Positions 37,601 through 48,867 of a DNA stretch of 64,000 nt are shown piece by piece. Position numbers and translations under genes: made by a program. The stretch comes from Halicephalobus mephisto (lineage: Eukaryota; Nematoda; Chromadorea; Rhabditida; Panagrolaimidae). How positions within the stretch are numbered: position 1 is the stretch's first letter; every line of letters begins with the position of its first letter. The notes under the pieces were generated by a model. The model ran no database searches, was not told the origin of the DNA, and worked only from the letters and a program-made list of their open reading frames with translations. The DNA lies in the NCBI GenBank assembly GCA_009193035.1, contig SWDT01000001.1:1612001-1676000 (forward strand), written 5' to 3'.

Positions 37601-40187
37601 ATTAATATTTCCAGTAACGATTGTAAAAAAGCTTTTGAAATGATTTTTCATGTATAATCCTCAACTAAATCCTGGAATTTTATATATCATTCGATTCAGC
37701 AATCTAATATCTACAAAATTTAGTGTATATTACCGTCATATTTCCAAGTGTTAATATTTTATCATCTAGATTCTTTCAGACTCTAAAACATTTTAAGTAA
37801 TTCTAGTAATTGAAAATTATAATTGAAGACTGAGACATTTTAGAATCTCGTGGAAATCTTTGAAATATTACAGAATTCTGTAGAATCTTCTAGGAATCTT
37901 GGAAATTCATGCCGAGACAATTTCATAATAATGTTTATTGTTCATTTATAAGTGTGATTTTTCAGAATTCTGAATGGATTTCTAGGATTTTCAGAGCCTT
38001 AGAGAAACTTGTGGAAATTACTGAAATTTCTTAAAGTATGATAAAAAATGTTACAATAATGTTTACAGTCTAGGAATTTAAGATCTTTTAGAAATGTCTT
38101 AAATTCGTGTTGAGACAAGTTCTTAGTGATTTGTATTTTTAATTTTTATAAAGAGAAGAAAAAAAATTCAAGCATCTCATATTAGAACTTTCCTATCCAT
38201 TGTTGTTGAAAAATTGTACTTATTCGTATGCATTCATTCACCGGAGACTGCTTCATTTACTCCCTCAAACCTAGCATTTCTTTTCAAGGAAGAAACGAAA
38301 ATACTAAGAACAAAGAAAATCAAAAAAGGAGAAATAATGTCTATTCTCGGCTTTAGAAAGCAAAATAGGTCAAAAAAATAAAAAATTATTGCCAGATCGA
38401 TATAGATCTATTCCCAGGTTTAAAAGGACAAAAGGAGTAAAAAACACATGTAGACCGTCCATTTGTTTTTATTCATTTTCAAACTTTAAAATCTAATTTA
38501 TAAATAATATGTTATTTTTATAAAATTCTACAAAGCAATAACCTGTAAACGAATGTTTTAAATTGATCAAATTAATAAGGATAAAAATAATTCATCTTCG
38601 ATTACTTTTCTTGATTACGGTTTGTGAATAAAATTATTAATTTACTGCACAAGAATTTAAAATTTCATGAAATCTGATAACTTCGGAACATTAGAAATCC
38701 AAAATGCCTGTTTTCAAAATTAACTAGAAAGTTGCATTAAAATATTTTTTTAAATTATTTTTTTATAATAATGAGTTATTAGAAATTAATTAGTTTAGTC
38801 TTGTGGAAAATTTTCAATGGCTTTTTATATTAGTCGTTAGAAATTTCCCAATTTTACAACTGAACAAGAAGCGATGGATACTCTTTTGTAATTTTTGAAT
38901 TCCCGCGCAAAACAGTGAGAATAGAAAACAGGTAAATTTGGCAATTTGGCAATTTGCTATCGAAATCGACTCGCTGTTTTCATTAGTTTTCTTATTTCTC
39001 AATTTCTAAAACTTCATAGGAAAGCTTATAATTTCATAACAATTCTTGCTTTTAATTTCTGTTTCATAATCTTACAGAATCACGTAAAGGTCAAATTCTA
39101 CAGTTTTCAGTTGTAAGTAAAGTCCGGAATTTCGTGTCGAGACAGTTTTTGAGAATTGCTCTCCAATATTTCTAATTTCTGCAATAATAGGAGCTTTGGA
39201 ATTAATGGAATAATAAGGTCTATTTGTGACTACTCTTCCTCATCATTTGTTGCTTAATCCGGATATTGTTTGTTTTGCCATATTGGGCACGTTAATTGGA
39301 GCCAAACGACACTAAGCAGCTGGAGTAGAATCAACTGGCGGTCGCGGGAAACGGATTGTTTGGTCATGATACGGTTGTTTTTAAAACCAATGAAACAAGC
39401 CAGTCAATCTGCCCGGAAATTTTGAATCTGGCCTGCAGAGGAACATTGCGCGGGTCGCCAGACATTTCCTCAGTGCTACTGGTTTCTTGGGTATTTTTCA
39501 AAATCACTCCGAACTGGTTTGCCATTGTTTCCAAATTCTTCCGGTCAGTTAATCCGTGTTCTTTTCCGTCGATTGCGCAATATTTGGCTTCTGTCACGCG
39601 TTACTGGTCATAACCCGACCAGAAAGCCCTCGAATCAACTTATTCAAATTTCCGTCAAGGTCAACTTGTTTAATTTTTCCTCCATGTCCACCTGGACGTT
39701 TTATGGCTTCGATTTAATTTTGTAGAACGAGTTTAATGGATTCCCAAGACCTCAACTTCGATGTTTGTCATTGAGATTCTGTTATGCAACCCTATGAACG
39801 CGAGATATTCCCTCTGCACCTAATCGGGATTGATTGAGCTTAGAATGGCATTGTTTGTCGATCGACCATAATTCCAAATGTCAGCCATCGTCCAGCTGAA
39901 CGCACAAGAACCAACGATCCACTTCTCAGTCTGTAAACCAGGGCGCCCTCTTCGTCTAACTGACTCGGCACCGCTGGACGCAGGTCACTTGCCTCACTAC
40001 TGCTTTCCAGCACGACCTAAGATGCCCGCGCAACTAGACAAGCGACATTGAAGCTTCCTGTCTCCTTCCATGATCGATTTTCCTAACCTTTAATTTCGTG
40101 TCCATGTTAGGCACGCGGATCTGGATCGACTTACAGGACGTGGATATAATTCAATTTCCTTTTCAGACATGAACGTGGATTTCCTAA
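28680..40187. other. Gene-poor region of 11.5 kb
   Basis: No frame here has splice context, a domain, or a length suggesting a gene. Composition alternates between AT-rich stretches (about 30000-30450, 31850-32330, 37580-39100) and moderate-GC blocks. A tRNA-like relic (37490-37578) and scattered CGTGTCGAGAC-type motifs are present. It lies directly 5' of the first beta-catenin-like gene, so part of it may be distal regulatory DNA. Confidence 0.6.
37490..37578 (-). pseudogene. tRNA-like relic or tRNA-derived repeat
   Basis: On the minus strand an A-box-like TGGTTTAGTGG (37555-37565) is followed 38 bp later by a B-box-like GTTCGATTCCC (37507-37517). Spacing fits a tRNA, but the T-stem pairs poorly and the anticodon and acceptor stems do not close convincingly, so a functional tRNA is unlikely. 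Confidence 0.4.
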
Positions 40188-40195
40188 ATGCGTAG
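40166..40195 (+). promoter_or_regulatory. Likely trans-splice acceptor and overlapping upstream ORF of the first beta-catenin-like gene
   Basis: CCTTTTCAG ends at 40166. The first ATG after it (40169) opens a frame of only eight codons that stops at TAG 40193-40195, overlapping the main ATG at 40188 in another frame. The second beta-catenin-like gene has the equivalent TTTTTCAG-ACA-ATG arrangement, but there the first ATG starts the protein. Confidence 0.5.
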
Positions 40196-42805
40196 TGGAA
40201 ATTTTGTTTGGCCTGATCACCAGTTGCCCTGCAGTTCAAACTCGCAGGGCGACATGTACCCCAATCCACAAAGCAAGTAAGTCGGATTCCCTTAATTAAA
40301 TGTCAGGGTTTTGGTCTGATTAGGTTTTTGAATTTTTCAATTTGAGTGACATTCAAAGGAAATTTTATGGAAGTTTCCCTAATTTGAATTCTTTCAGTAT
40401 GAGTATGCATACCCCGGATTCGCCTTTTCATCCATCCCCCGGACCTCCTCCGAGGAACATGACTCCAGGGAACTTCCATCAGAGGACGGACCACACCCAG
40501 ATGTGGCTGCAATCCCATCCAGAAAGGACCCCTTACCATCAGGGACTCTCTTCCGGGGCTCCTTCCGTCATGTCGACTATGACCCGAATGAGCGGAATGA
40601 GTGCCATCAGTATAAACACTCAAGCCACGGGAATGTCCTCCTTCCCTAGTAATCAGCACTTGAACTTCCCCCACGGACCTCTTTCTTCCGGGTCTCACAG
40701 CGAGAACATTGACCCGAAGCAAGATCTCGTCGGGAGGACGGGGGAAATGATCCAACTTCTTCTTGACGATGATAATGACGTCAGAAGAACGGCTTCTCAG
40801 TTAATTAGACAATTTCCGAAGAGTTTGAAAGACAGGAATCCAGAATTAAGTGCAGAATTGATTCCGCAATTGATTGACGCAGCTGTTTCTGCACTACAGA
40901 AGGAGAAAGACCCAGTTATTCAGTTCTACCTCTGTGATGGACTTGCCGAAATAGTAAGGGCATTCCCAGCAATCAGCAACAACATCGTCATCGAACAGAG
41001 AAGGAATGGGACGAGTAGGGAAGCAAATAAGCTGTTGACGATTCTGATGGACTTTGCGAATCACTGTGAGACTGCAGTGGAACAGAAGCTTCTGAGACAC
41101 CTCTTCCCTGCTTTCCACACTCTCTTCCTGGGAAACGCTCACGATATCGCCTTAAATGCCGCGAGATCAACTAAGATCTTGCCTTTCATGTGTAATCACG
41201 TGATAACTTCCTGCGAAGCCGTGACGAAGGGCTACATCGGGTCCATTAAAGTCATCAACCTGTACGTTGTTTCAATCAAGGCCCAAATCAAGAAGTGTCT
41301 TTCTTCCAAGCACTTCGTTGTCGACAGAGGGCTTCATATTGCTCTTCTGAGGATTCTGGACTACTTGATTGTCCATCGCCATCAAGTTGATCCGAACTTC
41401 ATCAGACGACTCCACGCTCCAATCGTGAACCTCTTCAACACCTTAGTTGCTGTGTCTCAGGATTCTGTTGGCCTGGTTGACGTCATCGTCAGATCTGGTC
41501 TGATACAAGTAATCGATTTCAAAATCAATAATTTCGTCTAATTGTTATTCATTTCAGACTTTCCTTCGATCCAGAATTGCTTTTGAGAACTTCATTTCCC
41601 CAGTAACCGTACTTGAAACCTACGAGTGTCTCGGGAGTGTCTGTGATTCCAAGGAGATCATGGGTGTCCCGATATTCCTACTTCCCATTCACGATCCTCA
41701 GAGGCCGATATCGATCCCCGAAGTCATTGCTCGAGAAATGGAAAATGCCTTGAAACAACAGAACATAAACCTCATAAGGGCGATCATTAGAGTCGAATGC
41801 AATGCCAGTAGAATCCCCGGATTCAGCGTAAGTGCTCAATTACCGTACCCGTCTAAAACTCGATTTCAGAGGGAAGCAATTCTGAAATACCAACATCAGC
41901 AGATTTTACATTGTCTAATCGGAGCTGTGGATGCTTGGAGGGTTCAGAACTCTCCAAAAAATGACGATGTTGACAATTGTTTGTTAATTTTGCAAAGGCT
42001 AGTCGAAGTGGACTCGAATTTGCTGCATCAAGTTTGTGAAGATGTAAGTTTTCATTCAGCCTTATAGTTCACGTTCGTCTTCTGTTTTCAGTTCTTCAGT
42101 CCTCAAATATGTTTGTATGTCGTCACTATTCTGGAAAAACGGAATTCACAGTACATATCCAGAATATTAAGAGTGGGTTTTAAGGTAGTTTCAGTCTTCA
42201 CCAATGTTTCTCATTTTTCAGTTATGGTCGAAATTCGCGAAGTTCAAGCCGGAAAAGTTCCTGAAGTATTCAGAAGTGAATCCGAGGGCTTCTGCTAGTT
42301 TGATTTTGCTTCAACTGGTCGGGATTTATCTGAATCAACTCACACAGGACAAGATGAGCAGGAACATTGTCAAATTAGCCGTTGAAATCTACCGATTGCT
42401 TTTGAAATCTTTCGCAATGAAGCAGGAAATTATTCACAGTGCCCAGTAAGTCAGGGTTACCGTGATGGGGTTAAATACTTCCGTTTCAGGAGTTTCAATT
42501 TGTTTGAGCTTATTTGCAAACAGCAGGATTTAGAGATGATTTTACTTTTAATGACATTGATCCATGATATCTGGTCGTCTTCCGTGGAACTGAAGAACCT
42601 TTTCGGAGCTTCCATGAGGGAGATGCTGGAGAGTTTCAGGAATTCCACGAACATCGAGCTGTCGAAGGAAGCCGGGAACATGCTTTCCTTGATCGAAATG
42701 GATGCTGATGTGAGTGGCTTCTGTATCGGATAAATAGACAAACGAGTCTTTCAGGAACTGGTACCGCCATTGGCCAATGCCTTTGCCTTCAACAACGGTT
42801 ATTAA
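40188..42805 (+). CDS. Diverged beta-catenin-like armadillo protein, copy 1
   Basis: Exons 40188-40276, 40398-41508, 41558-41827, 41870-42043, 42092-42172, 42222-42445, 42490-42709, 42755-42805; 739 aa. The N-terminus has Pro-rich sequence, then HTQMWLQS and a Met/Ser-rich SSGAPSVMSTMTRMSGM stretch; the HxxMW pattern recalls the alpha-catenin-binding region of beta-catenins. From about residue 150 the protein is helical, with degenerate armadillo repeats (EMIQLLLDDDNDVRRTASQLI, LLRHLFPAFHTLFLG, GLHIALLRILDYLIV). No DSGxxS degron is visible. Nematodes have split beta-catenin into adhesion and Wnt paralogues (HMP-2, BAR-1, WRM-1, SYS-1); which one this matches is unclear. A tandem paralogue follows 783 bp downstream. 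The family call rests on repeat pattern, the shared N-terminal motif and the neighbour, so it is probable rather than certain. Confidence 0.72.
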
Positions 42806-43588
42806 CAAAGCAAATTGTACATTTAGTGCCATGAAATTTTTATTTTTGCTTTAGATTTTGAATCTGTTTTAATTTACATGCCTTTCATTTGAGTAGATGT
42901 TAACGTATAGGAAATGATGAATGAAGAAATCGTTATTCTCTAAGGCCATCATATGTCATTCTGATTTTTATCTCCGGGGAATCTGATTCTAAATTACCCC
43001 GGACAGATTACATCTTGATCGAGTTCCCATTCCTCTCCAGGTGTTAAGTCAACAACGGACCTCGAGGACACTTATTCTCAAATTTACTCCATCGCACCTT
43101 CCCGAGAATATCCATCATTCCCCGTCCTGTCAGACAAACAAGTGCCAAACAGATGAGGACTATCTGGCGCGCAAAAAACACCAGGCCACCGGTGCGAGTG
43201 GTATCGCATCCGTTCTGCCTCGGAAAGGAAACCTCTTGGTTCCGGCGAATGTGTGTTCCCTCGTAAGGAAGATGGGGATCTGAATCGTAGGAACGGACAG
43301 CTGCTGAAGTAACTGTTGTATGGTGTTTCAGCTTGCAGATGTGAATTTGATCAGTTGTTTTTATCCATATGTTTTTTGGCCCTGAACCCCACCTTGTTAT
43401 ATTCGTGGCCATTCAAATGTTTTGCGCGCCAAAAATTCAAATTGAACCGTTTTCCTCACATTCCTTCGGTTTCCGTCCTTTGCGTTTGACAAACGACCGA
43501 TGTTCATTCCCTTACCTCCTAGTGAAATCTAACATGATTCTTTATAACTGTTTTTGATCAATATATGTGTACTTGTCTTTTTCAGACA
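42806..43588. promoter_or_regulatory. Spacer between the two beta-catenin-like genes with inverted E2F-like sites
   Basis: 783 bp without exons. Two exact reverse-complement 11-mers, GGCGCGCAAAA (43166-43176) and TTTTGCGCGCC (43420-43430), lie 254 bp apart; both match E2F-type consensus. Just before the next ATG stands TTTTTCAG (ends 43585), a likely trans-splice acceptor. Confidence 0.4.
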
Positions 43589-45961
43589 ATGGACGTGGAG
43601 GATTATCCATCCAGCTCGAATTCCAACTACATGCCGTTCCGACCAGCCAATGGGTAAAAATCACTAATACTTCCTTCTTTATTGTTCATTTCTAGGTACA
43701 CATATCCTAGTGGGAGTAAATCAGCAAATGCGAGTCCGGGACCGATGCAGCGGTTCAAGCAGTATTACGGTAATGAGTACCCTAAGGCGAATTTTAATCA
43801 AGTAAACCAACACACTCTGATGTGGATGGACAACTACTCTTACTCCCGGTCGGAATGTGGAGGGTCTAGGGTAATATTTGCTTCATTATGGGGTTTTTTA
43901 AACTTAATTTTAGTCGCCATCTGTCATGTCTGGAATGTCCAACTGCAGTGCGGCGACGAACATGAGTCAACTCACGATTTTGACGGATATAACTGACATG
44001 ACGGCGATGACGGGGCCGGTCCCCCCTAAGTTTCACTCTGATCCCATACACAACGAAAACATTTCTGTTGGTTGCGATATTGTTACAGTGACCCGAGGAC
44101 TCATCGATGAACTGCGTGATTTCAACAAAAACCCGGGTCAGACATTCATGACGATCAAGGATTACGCAAGAGTTCGGAGTTTCGATTACATCCAGAAATA
44201 CGATCTCCAGTGTTTGATGGATTCGATCCTCGGCAGAATAGACATGCTCTCCCAAATGCACCCCAGCACCGCGGAAGACGAAGAACAGAAAGACAAGTTG
44301 ATTTCCCAGGGATTCGTCACTTTTTATCATGTTGTCCATGCTAGTGATCGGTCTACAAAAGCCTTTTTGGAATATAGTTCGATAAGAAAACACATTGTAC
44401 CGAATTTCTTGTGCTCTTTTTTGAATCCGGGGAAGGAGCACGCGAAGCTGGTCCTGAATTCGATTAATACGTTGTTCATGAAGACGGGTCAATCAAGGGT
44501 TAGCAAGCACTACATCCAGAAGTACCCGAAGATCATTGACATCTTCATGGATCTACTGAGGACTGAAAGCAAGCCGTTGTTGAAAATAGCTTTTAATACT
44601 CTGGTCCACTTACTTGCCGGGAAACCTGCGTTAAAAGTTGGTTGTTCGCTCGTGTCTGTAATTAATTCCACTTTCTAGGACCAATTCTTCCAAAAGAAAG
44701 GATTGGACTTCATTCTCAATGTTCTCCAAAACGAGAACGACGAAAAAGTCCTCTACGGGGCCACGGCTCTCCTTCACATTCTGCTCTCTGATTTCAACAA
44801 GAATAAGGACATTTTTGTGGCTTTCGTGCAATATGGGGGGATTCACATTTGTGCCAAACACCTCGACCATGGATCTCCCAGGTTTTTGAACTTCTTGATG
44901 AGCTGTTTGGCGAGCGTCGGCGACCTGAAAGAACTCACTCAAAATCTGGACTTGAAGGAACCCATTCAAAGTGTTCTCAAATTATTAGGATCTACTGACT
45001 ACCGACTGGTTAACAATGGAATTGGGTTCATCGGGAATACGATCACGACAAATGATCAGAACAAGGTCTATCTCATCCAGATCAACGGCCCTAGGACTCT
45101 CGTGCGGGTAATTCAGGACGTCATGCTAAATAGGAACCCCCATTACGCGTCGCTCTTCGAAGACATTATTGAGAATGCTCTCTGGGCTCTCGGACTACTA
45201 CTGAATAACATCAACATCCCGGAAGAAATGAAGAACAGTGTAATCGACAATGCCATGGGTCAGATAATCTCGTTCGACCATTGGGCTGTCATGTTCCTGA
45301 ATATCCTGGAGCAGGAACCTTGTCTTACAATCAGTAGAGCCCTTTATGTGAGTTTACCGTAATTGTTCCGAAGATTGACAGTGTTATTTAGATCTTGAAT
45401 ACGATATTCGGTAAACATCGCCAAGTGCTGAATTACTTCGATCAGAAATTCAGCCAAGGACAACGCATGAACATCGTCGGTGTCATCTACCGCAAGATCC
45501 AAGAAGTCGTCAAGATCCTGAATTGCTTTGACCAGATAACTTGGAATTTCGGACCTCCAAACTACCATAGACTAAATTCACTGTCGAACGAACAGAGGAT
45601 CGATCAGTTAAAACAACTCCTCACGAGAATGTTCAAACTGGCCAATTTCCTTATTGAACTTCCCTGGAGTCGACAACAAATTGTCAATTTCCTCAAAAAC
45701 GACTACGAATCCCCGTTTTACTTCATGCAGGTTATTGCCAAGTACCCCATGGCCTATGGAGAACTCATTTTCCTGGGAATGCATTTGGCCGAGAGTGACC
45801 AAGGACTCGGCGTCTACTGGACCCAGAACCCGGATCTCGTTCAATCTGTCTACAACTGTATGCATAATCCCGAGCCAATCGTCGCAAATGCCGCATCCAA
45901 CTTTTACAATAGGCTCCATCAAATTAGCGCCACATACAACAAACAGATTAGCATGTACTGA
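43589..45961 (+). CDS. Diverged beta-catenin-like armadillo protein, copy 2
   Basis: Exons 43589-43653, 43696-43870, 43914-44636, 44679-45347, 45392-45961; 733 aa, almost the same length as the upstream paralogue. N-terminus: Ser/Asn/Tyr-rich, with HTLMWMDNYSYSR and then SPSVMSGMSNCSAATNMS, mirroring the HTQMW and SVMSTMTRMSGM segments of copy 1. The armadillo-like core is clearer here: ENDEKVLYGATALLHILLSDF resembles beta-catenin repeat 3, and LLGSTDYRLVNNGIGFIGNTI is another typical repeat. No DSGxxS degron is seen. The last ATG-proximal acceptor leaves only three bases before the start, typical of trans-spliced nematode mRNAs. The C-terminus ends NKQISMY, without an obvious acidic activation domain. 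Likely a Wnt/beta-catenin or adhesion component; the specific nematode orthologue cannot be assigned without alignment. Confidence 0.75.
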
Positions 45962-45997
45962 CTTCATATCTCCTGCTGGAACGAGTCTCATTTGCTC

Positions 45998-46003
45998 AAT
46001 AAA
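45998..46003 (+). terminator. Polyadenylation signal of beta-catenin-like copy 2
   Basis: AATAAA about 37 bp after the stop codon. Confidence 0.65.
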
Positions 46004-46138
46004 TCGATTAGTTGGCTTTACTCTCACCCATGTTTGAGATTAATATTAGACATTATTTGAAACAATAATTCACACCTCCGTTGTTCGCATGGATTAGGAC
46101 TTCTAGGCTTCTAAGGCAAGTGGATGTCACGAAAGCTG

Positions 46139-47166
46139 CTAGCGATTGGCATTCATTGCGCGGAAATGATAAAAGTCCATGGCTGTTTGTGAGATATTCC
46201 ATCCCGCACTGACTGTTGCAACGAAGAAGATGAACAAAAACGTAATAGGGTAAAGGAATACGTGGGTCTTCTGAAGAATCGGAAGAGCTGAAAAGGGTAC
46301 ATGAGTGATGTCGGTTTAGAAGGGTAAGTACCTGTATATCCAAGAAAAGTAATGTACACGTAATAGACAGTAGCAACGAACCAAACAGTGTTCCCAATCA
46401 ATCGAGAAATAAAGTAAGGATAATCCACGATGCCGTAGAATAGCAGGGGTAACACTACGTGTAGTAGAATAAGCAAGGGGAAGAAGGCATTCAGATGTAC
46501 ATCAAAGCAGTAGCCCCATTCCACATCCTGATCTAGGCTTCTTCGTAGATATTTGTTGGATAAAAACCTGCAATTATGGGTTACTTCCGGATGGGATAAA
46601 GCACATACCACAAAATAGTTGCCACAGTGATGCCCACGAGAAGACAATCAACAATAACAGCCCACATGAAGAAGGCGATAAACCCGGAGAAGGACAGATT
46701 CAGCACAAAGGCGAAGAGAACGCTGCTGAAGAACAGAGCGGCTGCTAACAGAACAAGAAATGCTGGATCATCTCGAGCCCACTGGTCTTTGGTTCTCTTC
46801 CTGTACACGAACTTTCTGTAGACAGTCTGTGGATGAATAAGCAGATAAAACATTTGCCAGAGTGCGAACTCGAAATCCATCTGACGGAAATGGACAAGAC
46901 GACGGACAAATCTGTTCAACTTCGCCATTGCTGTCATACGAACGGCTGTTAAACATCCGACATTTGGGGAGTTCCTGAAGAGTGCGGTTAGGGAGGACCA
47001 TATGTGGGAAACCTTACGAGTAGTTGCTGTAATAGGAAGCAGCACCTGGAGAGGAATATCCACTTGCGGTGTAGCGGAAATCACGTCGTGGAAGATTCGT
47101 GAAGGACGTTGTCGGCGACTGCGGAACTGGGCCGGGTTTCCCTCCTCGGTGAACCTGGGAGTTCAT
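46139..47166 (-). CDS. unc-50: UNC-50 family Golgi membrane protein
   Basis: Exons 47018-47166, 46609-46974, 46332-46567, 46139-46287; 299 aa. UNC-50 is a conserved multi-pass Golgi protein (yeast Gmh1) needed in C. elegans for surface delivery of certain acetylcholine receptors. Diagnostic segments: FRQMDFEFALWQM, YRKRTKDQWARDDPAFLVLL, NKYLRRSL..DVEWGYCFDVHLNAFFPLL, GNTVWFVATVYYVYITFLGY and ALPILQKTHVFLYP, all close to the human protein. About five hydrophobic helices. The divergent N-terminal exon was found by following the first upstream ATG with a correct-phase GTAAGG donor; it encodes a Ser/Pro/Tyr-rich cytosolic segment. Same strand as, and 213 bp downstream of, the OST4 gene. Confidence 0.93.
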
Positions 47167-47379
47167 ACACTTGATATATCTGCGAATATATGTAAAAGCA
47201 ATTGAAAATCAAAGTAAATAAGCGACCGAAACGCTGTATCCAGCAAGTAAACAACCGAAACAACATTTATTATTAAATAAATTAATAACAGTGTACTATC
47301 CTTCTTGGTGACTCAGAATAACATTAAAGGCGCAGAATCTTCATCTTGATGTGATTAAGGGTCCTGGAGCACCACCTGA

Positions 47380-47484
47380 TTATTTCTTCTGGTTGGCAAT
47401 GATGTAGTGGTAGGTGATGACCAAGATAAAGATGGCGATTCCCAACACGTTGGCCATAATTCCAAGATGGATATCGGTGATCAT
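47380..47484 (-). CDS. OST4: OST4, oligosaccharyltransferase mini-subunit
   Basis: Single-exon 34-residue protein, too short for usual ORF cut-offs. MITDIHLGIMANVLGIAIF followed by LVITYHYIIANQKK matches human OST4 (MITDVQLAIFANMLG start, YHY near the end). It is one transmembrane helix that stabilises the catalytic STT3 subunit of the ER N-glycosylation complex. A TTTACAG acceptor at about 47508, 24 bp before the start, suggests a 5' UTR intron or trans-splicing. It lies upstream of unc-50 on the same strand and divergent from the SCOC gene. Confidence 0.92.
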   Translation of the reverse strand: MITDIHLGIMANVLGIAIFILVITYHYIIANQKK

Positions 47485-48062
47485 GGTTGAGAACGTCGAT
47501 TAATCGGCTGTAAAGCTAAAGTAATTATTACAAATCTATAAAGGGAGGAAATTGACGAATCCAGGAAATCGCACACGTCGCAACCTCGAAAAATGGAAAA
47601 AACGACACGTCGAAAACGTTGAGGATACAATGCCAGGCACACGATAATTTTAAAGTTTTCCCTCAGTCGAAATCGATTCGAGCTCCCTCATTTGGACATT
47701 ACTCATTTATTTTATATAAAAAGTTTTATATTATGACTCATTTAACTTTAATAAGAATAAAATCATCTGCTGTGTAATAAATTATGCTAGAAATTCTACG
47801 TAAAATAATTATTTACCTGGATAGTTTTTATATAAACTTTGAAATTGGTTAAATAAAAGTTGACAAAATTTCCTCATATTTGTCTAATAGCTGACCAAAG
47901 ACAAAGTGCCTATTCGGTCCTGCCCAAAATAATCGATTTTCGGGCATTAGCCTCGAGGAGCTCGCCAGTTGTTGTCTTGTTTTCTTTTCGTTATTTGATT
48001 CTCCATAATCTCACTCGGATTATTTCACTGTTTGAGTAATTAATTTCCGATATTTAGCCAAG
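47485..48062. promoter_or_regulatory. Divergent intergenic region between OST4 and SCOC/unc-69
   Basis: 578 bp, AT-rich in the middle, presumably containing both promoters. No distinct element seen. Confidence 0.4.
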
Positions 48063-48475
48063 ATGGCCGCAGATAACGCCGACGATTTCCCTCTGGCAGA
48101 TGATGGTAGTTAGGTTGCTTTCATAAACCTAGTAATGATTATTTTCAGAATCTGTCCCGAATCATCTTCAAGAAAGCGCACGACGACCAAAGCCCGCTCA
48201 GCCGCTTCCGAAGGAGGAAGACCAAGAAGAAAAAGCTCGGCTAATAGCTCAAATCTTGGAATTGCAGAATACTTTGGAAGGTAAGTTTGACCGGATTTAG
48301 GTTTGATATATGGTTTTTTGGTTTTCCAGATCTCAGTCAAAGAGTCGATATTGTAAAGGAGGAAAGTTTAAAACTACGATCAGAGAATCAAGTTCTCGGT
48401 CAATACATCCAGAACTTGATGTCTTCATCGAGCGTATTCCACCCGGCCAACTCTAGGGCCGTTCCAAACAAGTAA
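48063..48475 (+). CDS. unc-69: Short coiled-coil protein SCOC / UNC-69
   Basis: Exons 48063-48105, 48149-48280, 48330-48475; 106 aa. The C-terminal two thirds form the conserved coiled coil: [18 protein letters not shown], then [20 protein letters not shown] and SSVFHPA, nearly the same as human SCOC. SCOC binds ARL1 at the Golgi and works with FEZ/UNC-76 in axonal transport and autophagy; in C. elegans UNC-69 is needed for axon outgrowth and presynaptic organisation. The acidic N-terminus is unconserved. An AATAAA lies at about 48580. Confidence 0.93.
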
Positions 48476-48579
48476 TTTTTTAGTTTTTTACAGTTAAAAT
48501 CACTTTAACCAGCCCGACCTTTGAAATAACGCCTAGTCCATTCCGATTTTGCCTGCATTCCCAAAAATAATAATTTATA

Positions 48580-48585
48580 AATAAA
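48580..48585 (+). terminator. Polyadenylation signal of the SCOC/unc-69 gene
   Basis: AATAAA about 105 bp after the stop at 48475, in the 392-bp convergent spacer before the unc-47 stop codon. Confidence 0.55.
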
Positions 48586-48867
48586 TATCTGCTTCAACAA
48601 TCTATCAAACAACTAACCCTACAATTTTCACTTTGTGTGTGTTTTGTCCTTTTCCTATTTTTACTTTTAGTTGTGAATATTTTTTAGACCTGACGAATTT
48701 GAATGGTGAACGGACTTCCCAAGGACCGGATGCTGGAGCAGCTTCGTGTTAGTGATTCTTATTCTGTACATAGTACTGTGAATTTAGTTTTATTACTTTA
48801 TTTTTATTTTGTCACTGTAATTGTGGAATTCACTCGAGTAAATCTATTGTGATTTCGTTTTTCGAGA

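Noticed and set aside
39364..39597. 77-codon minus frame upstream of beta-catenin-like 1
   Set aside because: The same DNA is open on the plus strand and neither frame has splice or domain support.
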